Assembly (NCBI GenBank): GCA_030645915.1
Contig: JAUSNO010000001.1
Coordinates: forward strand, 56,115 to 120,114
Direction: 5' to 3'
Origin: Undibacterium sp.
Lineage (GTDB): Bacteria; Pseudomonadota; Gammaproteobacteria; Burkholderiales; Burkholderiaceae_D
DNA: 64,000 nucleotides
A model generated the notes under the pieces. That model was not told where the DNA came from. It was given only the letters and a program-made list of their open reading frames with translations, and searched no databases. Made by a program: the position numbers and the translations under genes. Positions 47,260 to 56,575 of this stretch are shown one piece after another (positions within the stretch are counted from its first letter, which is position 1; each line of letters opens with the position of its first letter).

Positions 47260-50200
47260 TGCTTGCGCGTTTAATCCAATTTTCTTTATCGCAACGTCTG
47301 TTTGTCTTGCTGATGACGCTGGTAGTGGCAGGCGCTGGCTGGTACGCGTTGACACAACTGCCTATCGACGCCTTTCCCGATGTATCGAGCACGCAGGTCA
47401 AGATCATCATGAAAGCGCCCGGCATGACGCCGGAAGAGGTTGAAAGCCGCATCGCGGTGCCGATAGAAGTGGAAATGCTGGGGATTGCCAAAACGCGTAT
47501 TTTGCGTTCGGTGACCAAGTATGGCCTGGTCGATGTCACGATTGATTTTGAAGACGACACTGATATTTATTGGGCACGCCAGCAAGTGAGCGAACGCTTG
47601 AGCGGCATTACGGAAAACCTGCCCGGCGGTATCAGTGGTGGCATGGCGCCCATCACCACGCCGCTGGGCGAAATGTTCATGTTCACGATTGAGGCCGATC
47701 ACATGTCGCTGGCCGAACGCCGTAGCCTGCTCGATTGGGTGATACGCCCGGCCTTGCGCACTGTGCCTGGCGTGGCTGATGTCAATTCCCTGGGCGGTGT
47801 CGTACGCGCTTTTGAAGTGGTGCCTGATCCGGCAAAGATGGCGGCTGCCGGTGTCAGCATTGCGCAATTGAAAGAAACAATACGTGCCAATAACCGCAAC
47901 GATGGCGCTGGTCGCCTGAGCGAAGGCGACGAAGTCTTGCTGGTCCGTAGTGAAGGCAGTATTGCCAGCATGGAGGATTTGCGGGCGGTGGTAGTGACGG
48001 TCAAGGACGGCGTCCCGTTACGTCTGGGTGGCTTGGCTGAAATCAAGATAGGCGAGCTGACACGCTACGGGGTAGTGACACAAAGCGGCAAGGCAGAAGC
48101 GGTGCAGGGTCTGGTGTTGGGATTGGCCGGTGCCAATGCGCAGCAAGTGGTGCTGGGCGTGCGCAAAAAAATAGCCGATTTGAAACCGACCCTGCCACAG
48201 GGCGTGCGTCTGGAGGTGTTTTACGACAGAGCATCGCTCGTCGATAAAGCCGTCGGCGCGGTCTCATCGGCCTTGCTGGAATCGACGGTGATTGTGATTA
48301 TCTTGCTGGGATTATTTTTGGGGAACGTGCGCGCTGCGCTGACGGTGGCGATGGTATTGCCACTGGCCGCCCTGATCACTTTTATCCTGATGCGCTCTTT
48401 TGGCATGTCGGCCAATCTGATGAGTCTGGGTGGTTTGGCCATTGCGATAGGTATGCTGGTCGATGCTGCCGTGGTGGTGGTCGAAAACATCGTGCAAAGG
48501 CTGGCGCATGATCCGACTGCAGGCAAGTTGCCACGCCTGCATACCATTTACCGCGCAGTACGCGAAGTTGCCGTGCCGGTGACCTCAGGCATCTTAATCA
48601 TCATCACGGTGTTCTTGCCCTTGCTCACGTTACAGGGGCTGGAAGGAAAATTCTTTGTGCCGGTGGCATTGTCTATCGTATTTGCGTTGGCCGGTTCGTT
48701 GGTCTTGTCGTTCACCGTGATCCCGGTGCTGGCGTCTTATTTACTGCGTGAAGTCAAGCATGAAGAACCCTGGCTGCCACGCAAATTATTAACGTGGTAC
48801 GCCCCGGTTCTTGACTGGACTATGCGTAGCCAAAGAACGGTCGGGCTCGGTGCGCTGGTGATGCTGTTGGTCGCTGGCGTGGTGTACACGCAGGTAGGGA
48901 AAACCTTCATGCCGACCATGGACGAAGGCGATTTAATTGTCGGCATAGAAAAACTGCCATCGGTCAGCCTGGAGCAAAGTGCGGCACTGGATCTGAAAAT
49001 TCATCAGGTCATCATGCAAGCGATTCCTGAAGTGACTGGCATCGTGGCACGCGCCGGTTCGGATGAAATCGGTCTCGATCCCATGGGCTTGAATCAAACT
49101 GATACCTACCTGCTACTCAAGCCAAGGGGGCAATGGAAGCTGAAAAACAAGGACGCCCTGATCGATGAAGTGCGTAAGGCACTTGATCCTTTGCCTGGCA
49201 TCAAATACAGCTTTACCCAGCCAATAGAAATGCGGGTGTCAGAAATGATCATCGGTGTACGCGGTGATATTGCGGTCAAGATCTTCGGCCCCGATCTGGA
49301 TAAATTAAATCACTACGCTACCGAGGTAGAAACGGTACTGAAAACCATTAGCGGCAACCAGGACGTGTACACCGTGCAAAACGACGGCGTGCAATATTTG
49401 CGGGTGGTGGTAGACCGGTTGCAAGCGGGTCGGCTTGGCCTGTCTGTGGAAGAGATACAGGATGCGCTGCGTATGCAAATTGAAGGCCAGCCAGCGGGTG
49501 ATGTGATAGAAGGTAACCGCCGCACACCGATCATCTTGCGTGCAGATAAATCCGTGCGTTTGTCGCCTGCCGATTTTGCCGCCATACGTATCACCGGCAA
49601 GGACGGCGTTACCGTTGCCCTGGCCAGTGTGGCAAAGCTGGAGCGATCTGAAGGGCCGGTCAAGATCGACAGGGAAATGGGCAGCCGTTACAGCGTCGTG
49701 ATTGCCAATGTCAGTGGCCGTGATCTGGTCGGTTTTGTGGAGGAAGCCAAAGCCAGTGTCGCCAAAAAAATCCCGCTGCCTACCGGTTACCGCATCAGCT
49801 GGGGCGGGCAATTCGAGAACCAGCAGCGTGCCGCCAATCGGCTCACGATTGTGGTGCCGGTGGCACTTTGCCTGATTTTTGTGCTGTTATTTTCCACCTT
49901 CCGCTCAGTGCGCCAGGCGCTGCTGATCCTTTCCATCATTCCGTTTGCGCTGGTGGGCGGCATTCTGGCGTTGTGGCTGACTGGTGAATACTTGTCGGTG
50001 CCGGCGTCGGTGGGCTTCATCGCTCTGCTCGGCATTACCGTGCTCAATGGCGTCGTTTTGGTCAGTTATTTCAATCAATTGCGCATGGAGGGGATGGCAT
50101 TGGGCGAGGTGGTATTGCAGGGCGCCAGACGGCGACTCAGGCCAGTGTTGATGACCGCATCGATTACCGCATTCGGTTTGATCCCGCTCTTGTTTGCCAC

Positions 50201-50354
50201 CGGCCCCGGGTCTGAAATCCAGCGACCCTTGGCCATCGTCGTGATTGGCGGCCTGATCACCGCCACTGCGTTGACCTTGATGCTGCTACCTATTTTATAT
50301 TTACGCTTCGCCTTCCCCAAGACCGGCGCGAGCGAGGAGACCTCTCATGCATGA
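47259..50354 (+). CDS. CusA/CzcA-family heavy-metal RND pump
   Basis: A 1031-aa protein with the HAE/HME RND fold: helix 1 then LPIDAFPDVSSTQVKI. The helix-4 proton-relay motif reads AIAIGMLVDAAVVVVEN. A second half follows with GYRISWGGQFENQQRA and VPASVGFIALLGITVLNGV. The relay motif is closer to HME4/HME5-type pumps than to the CzcA DFG-type. Cu/Ag or Ni/Co export is therefore more likely than Zn/Cd/Co, but this is not proven. It exports metal with the adaptor and channel of the same operon. Confidence 0.9.
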   Translation: MLARLIQFSLSQRLFVLLMTLVVAGAGWYALTQLPIDAFPDVSSTQVKIIMKAPGMTPEEVESRIAVPIEVEMLGIAKTRILRSVTKYGLVDVTIDFEDDTDIYWARQQVSERLSGITENLPGGISGGMAPITTPLGEMFMFTIEADHMSLAERRSLLDWVIRPALRTVPGVADVNSLGGVVRAFEVVPDPAKMAAAGVSIAQLKETIRANNRNDGAGRLSEGDEVLLVRSEGSIASMEDLRAVVVTVKDGVPLRLGGLAEIKIGELTRYGVVTQSGKAEAVQGLVLGLAGANAQQVVLGVRKKIADLKPTLPQGVRLEVFYDRASLVDKAVGAVSSALLESTVIVIILLGLFLGNVRAALTVAMVLPLAALITFILMRSFGMSANLMSLGGLAIAIGMLVDAAVVVVENIVQRLAHDPTAGKLPRLHTIYRAVREVAVPVTSGILIIITVFLPLLTLQGLEGKFFVPVALSIVFALAGSLVLSFTVIPVLASYLLREVKHEEPWLPRKLLTWYAPVLDWTMRSQRTVGLGALVMLLVAGVVYTQVGKTFMPTMDEGDLIVGIEKLPSVSLEQSAALDLKIHQVIMQAIPEVTGIVARAGSDEIGLDPMGLNQTDTYLLLKPRGQWKLKNKDALIDEVRKALDPLPGIKYSFTQPIEMRVSEMIIGVRGDIAVKIFGPDLDKLNHYATEVETVLKTISGNQDVYTVQNDGVQYLRVVVDRLQAGRLGLSVEEIQDALRMQIEGQPAGDVIEGNRRTPIILRADKSVRLSPADFAAIRITGKDGVTVALASVAKLERSEGPVKIDREMGSRYSVVIANVSGRDLVGFVEEAKASVAKKIPLPTGYRISWGGQFENQQRAANRLTIVVPVALCLIFVLLFSTFRSVRQALLILSIIPFALVGGILALWLTGEYLSVPASVGFIALLGITVLNGVVLVSYFNQLRMEGMALGEVVLQGARRRLRPVLMTASITAFGLIPLLFATGPGSEIQRPLAIVVIGGLITATALTLMLLPILYLRFAFPKTGASEETSHA

Positions 50355-50649
50355 AATCTGCTTAACCCTGCTGTGTCCCAGCACGCTGGAAGAAAAACTT
50401 CTGGACATGCTGTTGATCTCGCCCGAGATCAACATGTTTACCAGTAGCCAGACCGCCGCACATGGCTTGTCGCATGCGCGCTTAAATGCCAGCGAACAGG
50501 TACTCGGGCGGGCGTTTGTCACGCAAATCCAGGTGCTACTCTTGCTCAAAGATCAAGCGCTTATCCTCACTAAGGTCCAGCAGCAATTTTCCGGCACCGG
50601 GCTGCGTTACTGGATTACGCCTGTCATCGCAGCGGGAGAAATCGTATGA
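50347..50649 (+). CDS. DUF3240 family protein (P-II-like fold)
   Basis: A 100-aa protein overlapping the pump end by 8 bp and the next gene by 4 bp. It begins MHEICLTLLCPSTLEEKLLD and ends GLRYWITPVIAAGEIV, the DUF3240 pattern. Members occur almost only inside metal RND operons and resemble small P-II or CutA proteins. A metal-sensing or pump-regulating role is an inference. Confidence 0.85.
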   Translation: MHEICLTLLCPSTLEEKLLDMLLISPEINMFTSSQTAAHGLSHARLNASEQVLGRAFVTQIQVLLLLKDQALILTKVQQQFSGTGLRYWITPVIAAGEIV

Positions 50650-51896
50650 AGTCGCTAGCCATCATCGCGCTTTCTCTTGCCGTCCTGGCCAACACGAATG
50701 CGCTCGCGGCAGCATTGCCCGATGCACCGGGCTTACTGCCGACGGCGATAGCGCGCACTTTATTAGAGCAAGACCCCAGTGTCGTTGCAGCGCGTGCCGG
50801 ATTGGAGGCGGCACAGCTAGACGCAGATATGCTGGATGCGTCACCTTACGAATGGACGGCCAGGCTATCGACTCAGCGGCGTAAGGTACAAAGCGAGTCG
50901 AATTATCGCGAGTGGAATGCCGGCATCGAACGAGGCGTGCGCTTGCCGGGTAAGGCAGCGGCAGATCGCCAGTTGGGCAAGGCAGTTCTGGCAGAAGCGC
51001 AAGCGCGCTATGGCGAAGCCTTGCACGAAGCGGCGCGTGAATTATTTACGCTATGGCTACACTGGATAGGTGCCGAGCAGGCACGCGATCTGGCATCGAG
51101 CAACCGTCAGTCAATACAGGACAATCTCGCCATCGTGGAAAAGCGCTTGCGTGCCGGTGACGTTGCCAGGCTCGATTTGCATCTGGCACAAGCGGAGTTA
51201 GCCGAGCAAAAGCGTCTGGAAAACGACACCAAGACCCAGGCACTGATCGCCTGGGCGCATTTGCAGACCCGTTTCCCTGGCTTTGATGCGCATTTCAATA
51301 GTCTGCCGACGCCTTTGCCGCTGACGGAAGAAGCGGTTTTTTGGCGTGAGCGCATCCTTGCCGAAAGCGACGAGTTAAAGATCACGCAGGCACAGTTCGA
51401 CAAGGCACAAGCGCACGCGGAACGATTTCGTGCCGAGAAAATGCCTGATCCTAGTATCGGGATGTACACCGCATCCGAAGCCGGCGGGCGCGAGCGCATC
51501 ACGGGTATTTCTATCAGCATGCCCATCCCTGTTCTCGGCGGGATACGCAGCGGGCGCGCCAGCAAATCTACTTACCTGGCTGACATGACGCGGCAGGAAG
51601 TCGAACTCAAAAGACGCCAGATTAGCGGTGAAATTGCCGCGTCGTTTGCCAGCGCGCAAGGCAATTATGAGAGCCTGCAGATCAGCATGGAGGGCGCCAA
51701 TGCGATGCAAGCCAATGCCAAGCTAACGCAGCGTGCCTATGCGTTGGGTGAGACTGAATTGCAAGTGCTGTTGGCGGCAAGGAGGCAAGCGACCGGCGCG
51801 ACGCAAAGCGCACTGGCAGCAAGAATGGCTGCCATCAGTGCCTATTATTTACTGTTGATAGACGCGCATCTGGTGTGGGATTTAGAGCATGAATAA
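50646..51896 (+). CDS. TolC-family outer-membrane factor of the metal efflux operon (CzcC-like)
   Basis: A 416-aa protein with a signal peptide (MKSLAIIALSLAVLANTNALA) and no lipobox. The two OEP repeats begin at GLLPTAIARTLLEQDPSVVA, with KAAADRQLGKAVLAEAQA and GEIAASFASAQGNYESLQ. Length and order (after pump and DUF3240) fit the CzcC/CnrC class. It overlaps the following HupE gene by 8 bp. Confidence 0.87.
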   Translation: MKSLAIIALSLAVLANTNALAAALPDAPGLLPTAIARTLLEQDPSVVAARAGLEAAQLDADMLDASPYEWTARLSTQRRKVQSESNYREWNAGIERGVRLPGKAAADRQLGKAVLAEAQARYGEALHEAARELFTLWLHWIGAEQARDLASSNRQSIQDNLAIVEKRLRAGDVARLDLHLAQAELAEQKRLENDTKTQALIAWAHLQTRFPGFDAHFNSLPTPLPLTEEAVFWRERILAESDELKITQAQFDKAQAHAERFRAEKMPDPSIGMYTASEAGGRERITGISISMPIPVLGGIRSGRASKSTYLADMTRQEVELKRRQISGEIAASFASAQGNYESLQISMEGANAMQANAKLTQRAYALGETELQVLLAARRQATGATQSALAARMAAISAYYLLLIDAHLVWDLEHE

Positions 51897-52641
51897 AGCA
51901 AACCGCCCACATCTCATCGACTTACACTCAGCGACGGCACCGCAGATGACCGCCACGCGACAGTTTGTCTTGCTGCTTGTTCTTTTGGGCCTGCTTGGCC
52001 TGTTAGGCACGGCCCAGGCACATGGCGTATCAGAAGGAGATCAACATTTCCTGACGCAAAACACGGGCATGCATTTGATACCGTACTTGTATCTGGGTGC
52101 CAAACACATGGTCACAGGCTACGATCACTTATTGTTTCTGTTTGGCGTCGTGTTCTTCCTGTACCGGATGAAAGAGGTCGGGCTTTACGTGACTTTGTTT
52201 GCGCTCGGCCACAGCACGACCTTATTGCTCGGCGTACTCAATGGCTGGCATATCAATCCGTATTTTGTCGACACCATCATCGGCTTATCGATCGTGTATC
52301 GCGCCTTCGACAACCTTGGCGGCTTTAGCCAATTTTTCGGTGTGCAGCCCAACAAGAAAGCCGCCGTGCTGATCTTTGGTTTTTTTCACGGTCTGGGCTT
52401 GGCCACCAAGCTGCAGGATTTTGCCTTGTCTGGCGATGGCTTGATCCCGAATATGCTGGCCTTTAATGTCGGTGTCGAAATCGGCCAACTGCTGGCGTTA
52501 GGCATGATCTTGGTTGTCATGCGCTACTGGCGCTCGACCCGGAGTTTTGCGCGTCACGCCGTCACTGGCAATATCGCCTTAATGAGTGCCGGCCTTATTT
52601 TGGCCGGCTTTCAATTTACCGGCTTTCTCCTTACTCGCTAA
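51889..52641 (+). CDS. HupE/UreJ family membrane protein
   Basis: A 250-aa protein with a long leader followed by about six membrane helices. Family motifs are HMVTGYDHLLFLFGVVFFLY, LFALGHSTTLLLGV, IFGFFHGLGLA and FNVGVEIGQLLALG, with conserved His and Asp likely to contact metal. HupE/UreJ proteins are nickel/cobalt permeases or metal-linked membrane proteins. Presence here suggests the operon handles Ni or Co, or recycles a metal. Confidence 0.85.
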   Translation: MNKANRPHLIDLHSATAPQMTATRQFVLLLVLLGLLGLLGTAQAHGVSEGDQHFLTQNTGMHLIPYLYLGAKHMVTGYDHLLFLFGVVFFLYRMKEVGLYVTLFALGHSTTLLLGVLNGWHINPYFVDTIIGLSIVYRAFDNLGGFSQFFGVQPNKKAAVLIFGFFHGLGLATKLQDFALSGDGLIPNMLAFNVGVEIGQLLALGMILVVMRYWRSTRSFARHAVTGNIALMSAGLILAGFQFTGFLLTR

Positions 52642-52685
52642 ACTAAGTTTAGCCACTGAACAGAGCAACATTCAATAGGAATTAC

Positions 52686-53324
52686 ATGATACCCACTTCA
52701 CCCCAGGGCGATGCCATCGCCACACCAAAAATCGTATTAATACGCGGCATGTTGGCCGCCGCCGCCATCGCCGGCATTATCCTCATCACTGCGGTGCTAC
52801 CGGCGCAATACGGTATCGATCCCACAGGCATCGGTAAAGTAATCGGACTAACGGGGCTCTCCACGCATGCGCTGCCAACTGCAGAAGCGAGCGGTAAACC
52901 CGCGCCCCAGGTCATCGTCGACGTTAACTCATTGGCGCATCAGGAAAAGACCGTGGTCTTGAAGCAAAGCGTTGCCTATCGGGCAGATACCCGCGTAGTC
53001 ACTTTGGCGCCCGGCAAAGGCATGGAAATCAAAACCCATCTGGCGAAAGGCGCAACATTAATTTACTCCTGGAAAACCAAGAACGGCGAGAAAATTAGTC
53101 ACGATTTTCATGGTGATCCTGCACAGGCTAAAAACGATGAATTTGAAAGTTTTATTGAAGAGAAAGAGGTCAGCACATCACAAGCGGCGCTGATAGCGCC
53201 GTTCACCGGAGTCCACGGCTGGTATTGGAAAAACAATAGTGCAGCCCCCGTCACGGTACTCTTGCAAGCCAGTGGTTTTTATACCGATATGTTCTATCCG
53301 CATGGAGATCCCGCGAGCAAGTAG
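52686..53324 (+). CDS. Transmembrane anchor protein of the metal RND operon
   Basis: A 212-aa protein with one N-terminal helix (MLAAAAIAGIILITAVLPAQ) and a soluble periplasmic part (VVTLAPGKGMEIKTHLAKGA, then FTGVHGWYWKNNSAAPVTVLL). Proteins called transmembrane anchor protein follow HupE in many Burkholderiales metal operons, and their function is unknown. It is the last gene before an intrinsic terminator. Confidence 0.75.
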   Translation: MIPTSPQGDAIATPKIVLIRGMLAAAAIAGIILITAVLPAQYGIDPTGIGKVIGLTGLSTHALPTAEASGKPAPQVIVDVNSLAHQEKTVVLKQSVAYRADTRVVTLAPGKGMEIKTHLAKGATLIYSWKTKNGEKISHDFHGDPAQAKNDEFESFIEEKEVSTSQAALIAPFTGVHGWYWKNNSAAPVTVLLQASGFYTDMFYPHGDPASK

Positions 53325-53383
53325 ATAAAAAATCTCAACAGCGGCACGGCGTTTGCGCTACGGCTAACTGGCGTGCAGCGCTC

Positions 53384-53411
53384 AAAAAAAACCGCCCGAA
53401 GGCGGATTTTC
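53384..53411 (+). terminator. Intrinsic terminator of the metal efflux operon
   Basis: AAAACCGCC and GGCGGATTTT form a short stem around CGAA, 60 nt after the anchor-protein stop, with a T-run. Confidence 0.75.
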
Positions 53412-53862
53412 TAATCGATGATCACATCACCGGCAATCGGCTTGCCTGTGATTTGTCGTCGATGATGACGTCACAAATCAATCCATCGTTTCCCTCACCC
53501 CCCCCCACAGATTACTTAAGGTGGATGTGGTCCGGTGTGTATTGATCGCAGGTCCGGGCTGCTGCAATGGAGTACTCAAGGCAGCATCTCTCGCTAGTGG
53601 ATTTTTTGATTGATCCACTCAACAACGGAAACATTGTCCAGAAGCCCATGCTATCTGCGTGGTGCCCTTGGCCGGTTCGCGTTGTTCTGCCGATGGGGGA
53701 ATATCGCATTGTGGCTATTCCCTCACCGTGATTTTTTGCTTCTCTAACCATGTCGACTGATCACAAATAAAATAAGGTGAACGGTGTGGTGATCTTGATA
53801 AATTATGCGGATCAGATAACAGAGTAAAAGAAGCGGAAAATCGGTTTTTTCGCAAACTGGGC
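53412..53862. other. Intergenic region without a convincing gene
   Basis: About 450 bp. It contains an imperfect ATCACCGGCAA/CTTGCCTGTGAT hairpin (about 53419-53453) and a run of nine Cs (53498-53506). A minus-strand frame of 79 aa (53512-53751) has no ribosome site or recognisable family. It could be remnant DNA of a lost gene. Confidence 0.4.
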
Positions 53863-54114
53863 TTACTGGCCGTTGTATCCCAGATTGATCACGCCCGAGG
53901 TGCGCCCGTTCGCGCCAAAATTGTCAGGCTCAGTGATGCGTGGGTTATTTTCCTGCGGGCTATTGTTTTTGAACCACTGATGAATTTCTTTTCGTAACAC
54001 CATGTCCAGGTAATTTTCACCTTCTCGTTCAAGTGGCAGCGCATGTCCACTGCCATTCATGTCGCTGGCATTGTCGGCACTGGCACTGTTTAAATCAAGA
54101 TTCTCGGATTGCAT
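53863..54114 (-). CDS. Small acidic/Asn-rich protein of unknown function (83 aa)
   Basis: The ATG at 54114 has an excellent AAGGAG 8 nt upstream. The frame extends upstream to an ATG at 54294 that overlaps the fumC stop (ATGA), but that extension of 60 residues looks non-coding. The product is hydrophilic and rich in N, D, S and E, with no membrane segment. It ends RTSGVINLGYNGQ. No family was recognised. Operator G with a -10 element sits 100-140 bp upstream, so it is a candidate regulon member. Confidence 0.6.
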   Translation of the reverse strand: MQSENLDLNSASADNASDMNGSGHALPLEREGENYLDMVLRKEIHQWFKNNSPQENNPRITEPDNFGANGRTSGVINLGYNGQ

Positions 54115-54213
54115 AGTTGTTCTCCTTGTGATGGAAAAAGGTTTGGTCATGGTTTGATATCTTGCTGCCGGAAAAATCATCGTTGCTCGTGTGATCGCAT
54201 CAGGCATATCAGC

Positions 54214-54256
54214 AGAATAGATCTTTATCACGCCTGTTTCGGTTCGTTGCCGAACA
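54214..54256 (-). promoter_or_regulatory. Regulon operator G and -10 element
   Basis: On the minus strand TGTTCG-GCAA-CGAACC (54241-54256) is followed after 21 bp by TATTCT (54214-54219). It lies between fumC and the 83-aa gene. Confidence 0.6.
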
Positions 54257-54290
54257 CAAGGACAGGTTTTTTGATTCATGCTTAATTGAT

Positions 54291-55703
54291 TCATGCATAA
54301 TTTTCTGGCTTAAATTGTTTGCCCACCATCTGGTGTGCGTCCACCCATGCATCAAACTGTTCTACGCTCACCTCGTTTAATGCGATGGCCGATTCGCGCA
54401 GTGAGATCTGGTTGGCATGGGCGTGTTTGGCTATCTTTGCCGCACGGTCATACCCGATGTGTGGCACGAGCGCCGTCACCAGCATCAACGAGCCTTGCAG
54501 TTGTTGCTCGACATGGTCTGCGTTCACTTCTATACCGCTGATGCAGTGCTGGGTAAAGCTGCGCATGGCGTCGGACAACAGGACGATGCTGTCCAGGGTA
54601 TTGGCGGCGATCAGCGGTTTGTATACATTGAGTTCAAAGTGACCCTGGCTGGCGGCAAAGCCAATAGCAACGTCATGCCCCATTACCTGCGCACATACCA
54701 TGGTGATCGCCTCGATCTGGGTAGGATTGACTTTGCCCGGCATGATGGAGCTGCCCGGTTCGTTTTCTGGCAAATGCAGTTCGCCCAACCCGGCGCGCGG
54801 CCCGCTGCCCATCAGGCGAATATCGTTGGCAATCTTGGTCAGGGCAATCGAGAGCATTTTTGCAGCAGCATGAAAAGCCACCAGCGCTTCATGCCCGGCC
54901 ATGGCGGCAAACAAATTGTCGGCTTGCACCAGCGGCAGATTCAAGCGCTCCGCCAGCATGCCGGCAACCCGCTCGCCAAACTCAGGATGCGTATTGACAC
55001 CCGTGCCAACCGCAGTGCCGCCGATGGCCAGGCTATGCACCGCTGTCATCGCATGGCGCAAGCTTTTTTCGCATAGCGCCAGTTGCGCCTCATAGCCACT
55101 AAATTCCTGTCCCAGCGTGATGGGCGTAGCGTCTTGCAAATGGGTGCGGCCAATCTTGACGATGGCTTCAAAAGCGAGAATTTTGCTGGTGAGGGCAATG
55201 CGCAAGCCGTGCAGCGCCGGAAATAAATTATGTTTGGCCTGCAGTGCCACGGCAATATGCATGGCGGTAGGAAACACATCATTGGACGATTGGCCCAAAT
55301 TGACCTCGTCATTGGGGTGTACCAGTCGCCCGGTGCCAACATCACCGCCTAATGCCTGCGAGGCGAGATTGGCCAGGACTTCATTGACGTTCATGTTGCT
55401 TTGCGTGCCAGAACCGGTTTGCCATACCGATAAGGGGAACTGCGCATCAAATTCTCCCGCCACGATACGCTGCGCGGCATCGGCAATCGCCTCTGCCTTG
55501 CTGGCGTCGAGCAGTTGCATGTCACGATTTACATTGGCGGCAACGCCTTTGATCCAGGCCAGCGCATGAATGATTTTGAGAGGCATGCGCTGCTCGCCGA
55601 TAGAAAAAAAATGCAAGCTGCGCGCCGTCTGCGCTCCCCACAATGCGTTAGCGGGTACTTCAATCGGGCCAAAACTATCGGATTCAGTACGGGTGATGGT
55701 CAT
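54291..55703 (-). CDS. fumC: Fumarate hydratase, class II
   Basis: A 470-aa protein with SVWQTGSGTQSNMNVNEVLAN, NLGQSSNDVFPTAMH, KIGRTHLQDATPITLGQEF and the signature GSSIMPGKVNPTQ. Class II fumarase has no Fe-S cluster, so it is the oxygen- and superoxide-resistant isozyme. Its promoter carries operator C with TATACT 22 bp downstream. This fits induction under oxidative or iron stress. Confidence 0.96.
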   Translation of the reverse strand: MTITRTESDSFGPIEVPANALWGAQTARSLHFFSIGEQRMPLKIIHALAWIKGVAANVNRDMQLLDASKAEAIADAAQRIVAGEFDAQFPLSVWQTGSGTQSNMNVNEVLANLASQALGGDVGTGRLVHPNDEVNLGQSSNDVFPTAMHIAVALQAKHNLFPALHGLRIALTSKILAFEAIVKIGRTHLQDATPITLGQEFSGYEAQLALCEKSLRHAMTAVHSLAIGGTAVGTGVNTHPEFGERVAGMLAERLNLPLVQADNLFAAMAGHEALVAFHAAAKMLSIALTKIANDIRLMGSGPRAGLGELHLPENEPGSSIMPGKVNPTQIEAITMVCAQVMGHDVAIGFAASQGHFELNVYKPLIAANTLDSIVLLSDAMRSFTQHCISGIEVNADHVEQQLQGSLMLVTALVPHIGYDRAAKIAKHAHANQISLRESAIALNEVSVEQFDAWVDAHQMVGKQFKPENYA

Positions 55704-55756
55704 GCATGTTCTCCTGCGTAAGCAAAATCCAGAACAGTTCCAGTATGCATGGATTC

Positions 55757-55800
55757 AGTATAGACAAATGAAGTGCGATTGCTCTGTTCGTTAGCGCACA
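55757..55800. promoter_or_regulatory. Regulon operator C between fumC and the hydroxylase gene
   Basis: On the plus strand TGTTCG-TTAG-CGCACA at 55785-55800. On the minus strand a TATACT -10 box (55757-55762) follows after 22 bp, towards fumC. On the plus strand a weaker CAAAAT (55825-55830) lies towards the hydroxylase gene. It may serve both. Confidence 0.65.
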
Positions 55801-55932
55801 TAAGCGTTCGCCATTGCGCTTAATCAAAATAGTCGCAAGCAGTAAAGTACGGCAGCGTACAGACCCACGCACTCGGCATGTTTATTTTTTGTGCTGATTG
55901 ACTACAATGAAAATTGAAACGGAGGGGGAACG

Positions 55933-56493
55933 ATGAAGATCTTTATACCAGAGCACAGTAAGGCGGCTTACCTGGCTGATTTTGTTTTATATGGCATTGC
56001 CATCGTGGCGCTGGCGGTTTTTTTGCTGATCGCCGGCCCGCAAGATCAAGCCTTGGAATTGTTCTCTTTGGTTGTCGTTGGCCTGTTGGCCTGGACTGGC
56101 GTCGAATATGTCATCCATCGCGTGATATTGCACGGCATACAGCCATTTCAGCGCTGGCACGAAGAGCATCACCGGCGGCCTTCGGCGCTCATCCGTACGC
56201 CGACCATTCTCAGTGCCAGCCTGATCCTGACGCTGATTTTTTTGCCGATGCTGCTGTTTGGCGGCAATTTGTGGCGCGCCTGCTCGTTGACGCTTGGCTT
56301 GCTGGCGGGTTATCTGATGTACACCATTACACACCACGCCATCCACCACTGGCGTGCTGAGAATGCCTGGCTCAAGCGGCGTCAGCATTGGCACGGATCA
56401 CATCATGATCTTGAAGAAATTGGCCGCTATGGCGTGACCAGCAGGTTTTGGGATCGGGTGTTTGGCAGCACCGAAAATATGCACAAAAAATAG
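55933..56493 (+). CDS. Fatty acid hydroxylase / sterol desaturase family protein
   Basis: A 186-aa membrane protein with four predicted helices. It carries the di-iron histidine clusters HRVILH, HEEHHRRP, HHAIHH and HWHGSHH in the expected order for PF04116. A GGAGGGGG ribosome site precedes the ATG. It probably hydroxylates or desaturates a membrane lipid or a hydrophobic substrate. The neighbouring oleate hydratase strengthens a fatty-acid modification theme. Confidence 0.85.
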   Translation: MKIFIPEHSKAAYLADFVLYGIAIVALAVFLLIAGPQDQALELFSLVVVGLLAWTGVEYVIHRVILHGIQPFQRWHEEHHRRPSALIRTPTILSASLILTLIFLPMLLFGGNLWRACSLTLGLLAGYLMYTITHHAIHHWRAENAWLKRRQHWHGSHHDLEEIGRYGVTSRFWDRVFGSTENMHKK

Positions 56494-56501
56494 CAAGGAT
56501 G

Positions 56502-56517
56502 GGTGTGTTAGCGCACA
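56502..56517 (+). promoter_or_regulatory. Regulon operator D, upstream of the BON gene
   Basis: GGTGTG-TTAG-CGCACA; only the right half is consensus. GATACT, a 4/6 -10 box, begins 21 bp downstream (56539-56544). Confidence 0.6.
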
Positions 56518-56575
56518 GATAGCGCCAGGCATTCCCTGGATACTGAAGTTCCAGTTATCCCACCGGAAACACACC

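Noticed and set aside
53498..53506. Run of nine Cs, possible phase-variable tract
   Set aside because: It lies in non-coding DNA with no promoter or gene near enough to be switched.
53512..53751. 79-aa minus-strand frame in the gap after the metal operon
   Set aside because: No ribosome site, no recognisable domain and no coding-like composition. A transposase remnant was considered but no motif supports it.
54115..54294. N-terminal extension of the 83-aa gene with an ATGA overlap to fumC
   Set aside because: The extension crosses operator G and its -10, has odd composition, and the internal ATG has a much better ribosome site.
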